Assembly: GCA_002319075.1 (NCBI GenBank)
Contig: NVQB01000001.1
Span: 1 to 64,000 of the forward strand
Length of the DNA: 64,000 bases
Direction of reading: 5' to 3'
Source of the DNA: Sphingobacteriaceae bacterium
GTDB taxonomy: Bacteria; Bacteroidota; Bacteroidia; B-17B0; Aurantibacillaceae
In this document: positions 63,232 to 64,000 of the stretch, piece after piece
How positions within the stretch are numbered: the stretch's first letter is position 1
Layout of the letters: each line of letters starts with the position of its first letter
Notes under the pieces: model-generated
The model's database searches: none
Seen by the model: only the letters and a program-made list of their open reading frames with translations
Told to the model about the DNA's origin: nothing
Made by a program: the position numbers and the translations under genes

Positions 63232-64000
63232 TCAGGAAATGAAAATTGTAAAATTGTTTTTTGCGAGAACTTTACCATTTACCTGTATCTCTATCTCATG
63301 AATACCAGCAAAGTGTTTACGGGTTGTGAAGTCTTTAAAGGTTTGTGATTTAGAGATATGGATGGTTTCTTTCGCCTTTAATTCCACATCCTTCAACTTA
63401 AATACTTTTGCTGATAAGTCGCCGGATTTCTTTTTATAATGAATAATGTAGTCCACTACCAGTTTTTGGTCTTTGGTCTTTTCAGAAATTAAATCAAATT
63501 CAAAAGTCAAACTTTCACCCAATGTTATTTTAGACTTACTGAGTTTAAAATTTTCCACCCGCACTTTTACATTCTTTTCGTAGTCAAATACAGAGAGGGA
63601 ACCGGCGTGACCTTTTTTAATAAGGCTTCTGCTGGCGTGCTTAATGATCCATGCCGTATGCGGATGCTTTTTATTCCAGCTATTCACCAGGTCGAGCATG
63701 TAACCGGCATTTTCTTTGGTGATATCATTTAAATGATTGGCCACTGATTTACGCACATACAACTCATCGTCTTCTTTTAAAGTTTCCAGAATAGTTTTTG
63801 TCACAGCAGGGTTTTTAATGACTTCATCCAGTTTAAAAGACCAGGGCAAACGCGGACGACTGCCTTCGGAAGAAAGACGACGCACATGTGCATTTTTATC
63901 TTTCGCCCAGGTCTGCATCACTTTGATAGTTTTAGAGAAATCACGCTTTAAAAATTCCCGGATAGCAAATTCAGAAGAACCAAAAGTGGTGAAATATTTT
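63232..64000 (-). CDS. AlkC-like DNA alkylation repair protein (5' end outside window)
   Basis: HEAT-like-repeat DNA glycosylase family protein, C-terminal 255 residues or so. The frame is open to base 64000 and reads KYFTTFGSSEFAIREFLKRD, then NAHVRRLSSEGSRPRLPWSF and LYVRKSVANHLNDITKENAG. These are hallmark segments of AlkC-type enzymes, which remove 3-methyladenine-like lesions. The C-terminal part (ITLGESLTFEFDLISEKTKD, LVVDYIIHYKKKSGDLSAKV, KHFAGIHEIEIQVNGK) is the Ig-like domain seen in some AlkC subfamilies. No linkage with the haem operon is obvious. Confidence 0.88.
   Translation of the reverse strand, partial: KYFTTFGSSEFAIREFLKRDFSKTIKVMQTWAKDKNAHVRRLSSEGSRPRLPWSFKLDEVIKNPAVTKTILETLKEDDELYVRKSVANHLNDITKENAGYMLDLVNSWNKKHPHTAWIIKHASRSLIKKGHAGSLSVFDYEKNVKVRVENFKLSKSKITLGESLTFEFDLISEKTKDQKLVVDYIIHYKKKSGDLSAKVFKLKDVELKAKETIHISKSQTFKDFTTRKHFAGIHEIEIQVNGKVLAKNNFTIFIS

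Noticed and set aside
1-64000. Insertion sequences or transposase genes
   Set aside because: No DDE or HUH transposase motif and no terminal inverted repeats with target duplications were seen; only the tyrosine recombinase and its fragment indicate mobility.

Overview
The window comes from an AT-rich member of the Bacteroidota. The evidence is several secreted proteins that end in type IX secretion (T9SS) sorting domains with YPNP-like motifs, a TonB/HmuY-type haem locus, PKD and Ig-like surface repeats, Bacteroidota-style Rhs proteins and DUF6607/DUF6686-type genes. Genus cannot be judged from sequence alone. No rRNA, tRNA or CRISPR was seen.

Layout. (1) 1-3603, minus strand: one half of a type II secretion/type IV pilus-like machine: GspE-type ATPase, secretin (broken by two one-base indels) and the start of a GspL/PilM-like gene. 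(2) 4038-4696, plus: a NarL/FixJ-type response regulator with a one-base frameshift. (3) 4745-11819: secreted T9SS cargo (one decayed Ig-like gene, an S74-tailed fibre protein with a frameshift, an 860-residue Ig-repeat protein, a hypothetical). (4) 11998-14709, plus: a tyrosine recombinase followed at once by a promoterless Rhs tip carrying an EndoU-like toxin and its probable immunity gene. (5) 43010-14771, minus: a run of about 28 kb encoding a repeat-rich surface protein, a Skp/OmpH-like chaperone, a lipoprotein, three giant RHS-family proteins (1906, 1538 and 2859 aa), a small secreted protein, an S74 protein, and then a trail of immunity genes and toxin debris. (6) 48446-43381, minus: the other half of the secretion machine (MORN protein, GspK/I/J/F/G-like, A24 prepilin peptidase). 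(7) 49393-50055, plus: a second response regulator, paralogous to the first. (8) 50155-56048: a rearranged region with a 521-bp duplication, gene fragments and a truncated second recombinase. (9) 62294-55890, minus: a haem-uptake operon (T9SS HmuY-like, DUF6607, DoxX-like, DUF6686-like, TonB receptor, HmuY lipoprotein), preceded by an atypical LuxR-type regulator. (10) 63232-64000: an AlkC-like repair protein, cut by the window edge.

How it fits together. Each half of the secretion machine is divergent from one of the two paralogous response regulators. A 16-bp near-palindrome, CTRKGT-N4-ACCYAG, occurs upstream of both halves, both regulators, the Rhs operon, the recombinase and its truncated copy. 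It looks like the operator of one regulon. The inferred system is a response-regulator-controlled secretion apparatus co-regulated with an Rhs toxin locus. The variable tips of that locus are probably exchanged from a recombinase-associated cassette; 103 bp at the junction are nearly identical between the cassette and the main Rhs gene. One-base frameshifts are concentrated in the first 7 kb and absent from the giant ORFs, so either local decay or local consensus error is possible.
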